The notes beneath the pieces were generated by a model. The model had not been told where the DNA came from. It did no database searches and saw only the letters and a program-made list of their open reading frames with translations. The translations under genes and the position numbers were made by a program. A DNA stretch of 64,000 nucleotides, from positions 357,501 through 421,500 of the forward strand of contig NZ_AEUZ02000001.1 of assembly GCF_000188055.2 (NCBI RefSeq). Reading direction: 5' to 3'. Of the stretch, positions 63,320 to 64,000 are shown piece by piece. Source of the stretch: Streptococcus urinalis 2285-97 (GTDB lineage Bacteria; Bacillota; Bacilli; Lactobacillales; Streptococcaceae). The number at the start of each line of letters is the position of its first letter. Position 1 is the first letter of the stretch.

Positions 63320-64000
63320 ATGAAAATTGTCATTACAGATTATGCAGAGTCAATGATGCCAAGTCATGATTATGAAAAAGAAATTTTAAAAAATGGACTA
63401 GGTGATGATTTAGACATTGTTGTTTATGAGTACACAGATAATAAGGAAGAATTTTATCAAGTGATTAAAGATGCGGATGCTATTTTAACAGCATTTGTAA
63501 AAATTGATGAAGACATAATGGATCACGTGCCAGCTTTAAAAATTATCTCCATGAATGCTACTGGATATGACAATGTCGATTTAGCAGCAGCGAATGAAAG
63601 ACACATTGGCGTTTGTCCTGTTGGTGAATATTGTACAAAAGATGTCGCCGAATTCACGATTACAATGATGTTAGCACTTGTTAAAAATTTGAAATATTAT
63701 CAAAATGATATTGATCAGCATCATTTGTGGCGTTACGATTATGTAGCACCTAATAAACGATTATCAGAGATGACAATTGGAATATTTGGTTTAGGAAAAA
63801 TTGGGAAAACAGTAGCCAAAAAAGCATTGGGACTAGATATGACTGTTATTGCTTGTGATCCATTTATAGAGGCACCCACAGATATCAATGTCAAGATGGT
63901 TTCAAAACAAGAATTGTTTGAAAAAGCAGATGTGATCACCAACAATATGAATCTAAATGAAACCAATTACGCCTACTTTAATTTGGATGCTTTTAATGCA
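63320..64000 (+). CDS. D-2-hydroxyacid dehydrogenase (NAD-dependent), N-terminal 227 residues
   Basis: The gene runs off the window end, so only the first part is seen. Features of the D-isomer-specific 2-hydroxyacid dehydrogenase family: AILTAFVKIDEDIMDHVPAL near residue 54, the stretch MNATGYDNVDLAAANERHIG, EYCTKDVAEFTITMMLALVK near residue 108, and the NAD-binding Rossmann motif G-L-G-K-I-G in IGIFGLGKIGKTVAKKALG near residue 155. The ATG at 63320 follows AGG closely. It lies 19 bases after the deiminase-like gene on the same strand and is part of the operon. Which 2-oxo acid it reduces is unknown. Confidence 0.88.
   Translation, partial: MKIVITDYAESMMPSHDYEKEILKNGLGDDLDIVVYEYTDNKEEFYQVIKDADAILTAFVKIDEDIMDHVPALKIISMNATGYDNVDLAAANERHIGVCPVGEYCTKDVAEFTITMMLALVKNLKYYQNDIDQHHLWRYDYVAPNKRLSEMTIGIFGLGKIGKTVAKKALGLDMTVIACDPFIEAPTDINVKMVSKQELFEKADVITNNMNLNETNYAYFNLDAFNA

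Noticed and set aside
1..64000. CRISPR arrays, insertion sequences, prophage, rRNA or tRNA genes, riboswitches, toxin-antitoxin pairs
   Set aside because: I looked for repeated spacers, transposase motifs, terminal repeats, tRNA-like cloverleaves and known leader folds and saw none that I could support.

Overview
The window is chromosomal DNA of a low-GC Gram-positive coccus, almost certainly a Streptococcus of the pyogenic group. The protein set points there: Ami-type oligopeptide permease, PepX, CppA, MecA, RgpG/GacO-type WecA enzyme, SufCDSUB and NiaR. AGGAGG-type ribosome sites, AT-rich TTGACA/TATAAT promoters and short U-tailed terminators agree. I cannot settle the species. I saw no rRNA, tRNA, insertion sequence, prophage or CRISPR array; nearly everything looks like conserved backbone.

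Layout. 1-3.1 kb: end of an Asp23/YloU gene, fatty acid kinase FakA, an SPFH membrane protein and a 39-residue protein. 3.2-5.5 kb: a two-gene amino-acid ABC importer whose binding protein and permease are fused. 5.8-14 kb: uppP, mecA, a WecA-type cell-wall polysaccharide initiator and sufCDSUB. 14-16.5 kb: two tandem D,D-carboxypeptidase paralogues, the second with all three catalytic motifs destroyed. 16.8-23.3 kb: oppABCDF. 23.3-31.8 kb: pepX with a Crp/Fnr regulator, an MFS exporter, a universal stress protein, an aquaglyceroporin, a TauE-type exporter, cppA and a serine hydrolase. 31.9-36.4 kb: a small secreted protein, pflB, dinB and a membrane protein. 36.7-41.7 kb: a Ugp-type ABC importer with its own metallophosphoesterase. 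41.7-53.1 kb: recD2, lepB, rnhC, zapA, cvpA, mutS2, a DUF1307 lipoprotein, a PAP2 phosphatase, trxA, cfa, a hydrolase and ybaB. 53.2-58 kb: a 56-residue membrane protein, niaR-niaX, and a pyroglutamate module (DUF969-DUF979-pcp facing glutamine cyclotransferase). 58.1-64 kb: a PucR-type regulator diverging from a carbamoyltransferase / YfcC transporter / guanidino-deiminase-like enzyme / D-2-hydroxyacid dehydrogenase operon that runs off the window.

The points most worth a second look are these. (1) The final operon has the layout of an agmatine or arginine deiminase pathway, but its deiminase-family enzyme is of uncertain substrate and it carries a hydroxyacid dehydrogenase. Its regulator (amber codon plus a 10-nt homopolymer frameshift) and its carbamoyltransferase (ochre codon) are broken. 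(2) In-frame stops also interrupt niaX at codon 5 and the DUF1307 lipoprotein; all four stops could come from CAA/CAG glutamine codons by C-to-T change. (3) The second carboxypeptidase is a clear pseudoenzyme. (4) Candidate operators link redox and carbon status to pflB (Rex and cre), the aquaglyceroporin (Rex) and the deiminase operon (cre). (5) TGTC/GACA palindromes cover the niaX promoter next to niaR. (6) Several small genes are easily missed.

All family assignments rest on motif recognition and knowledge of the families; no database search was run.
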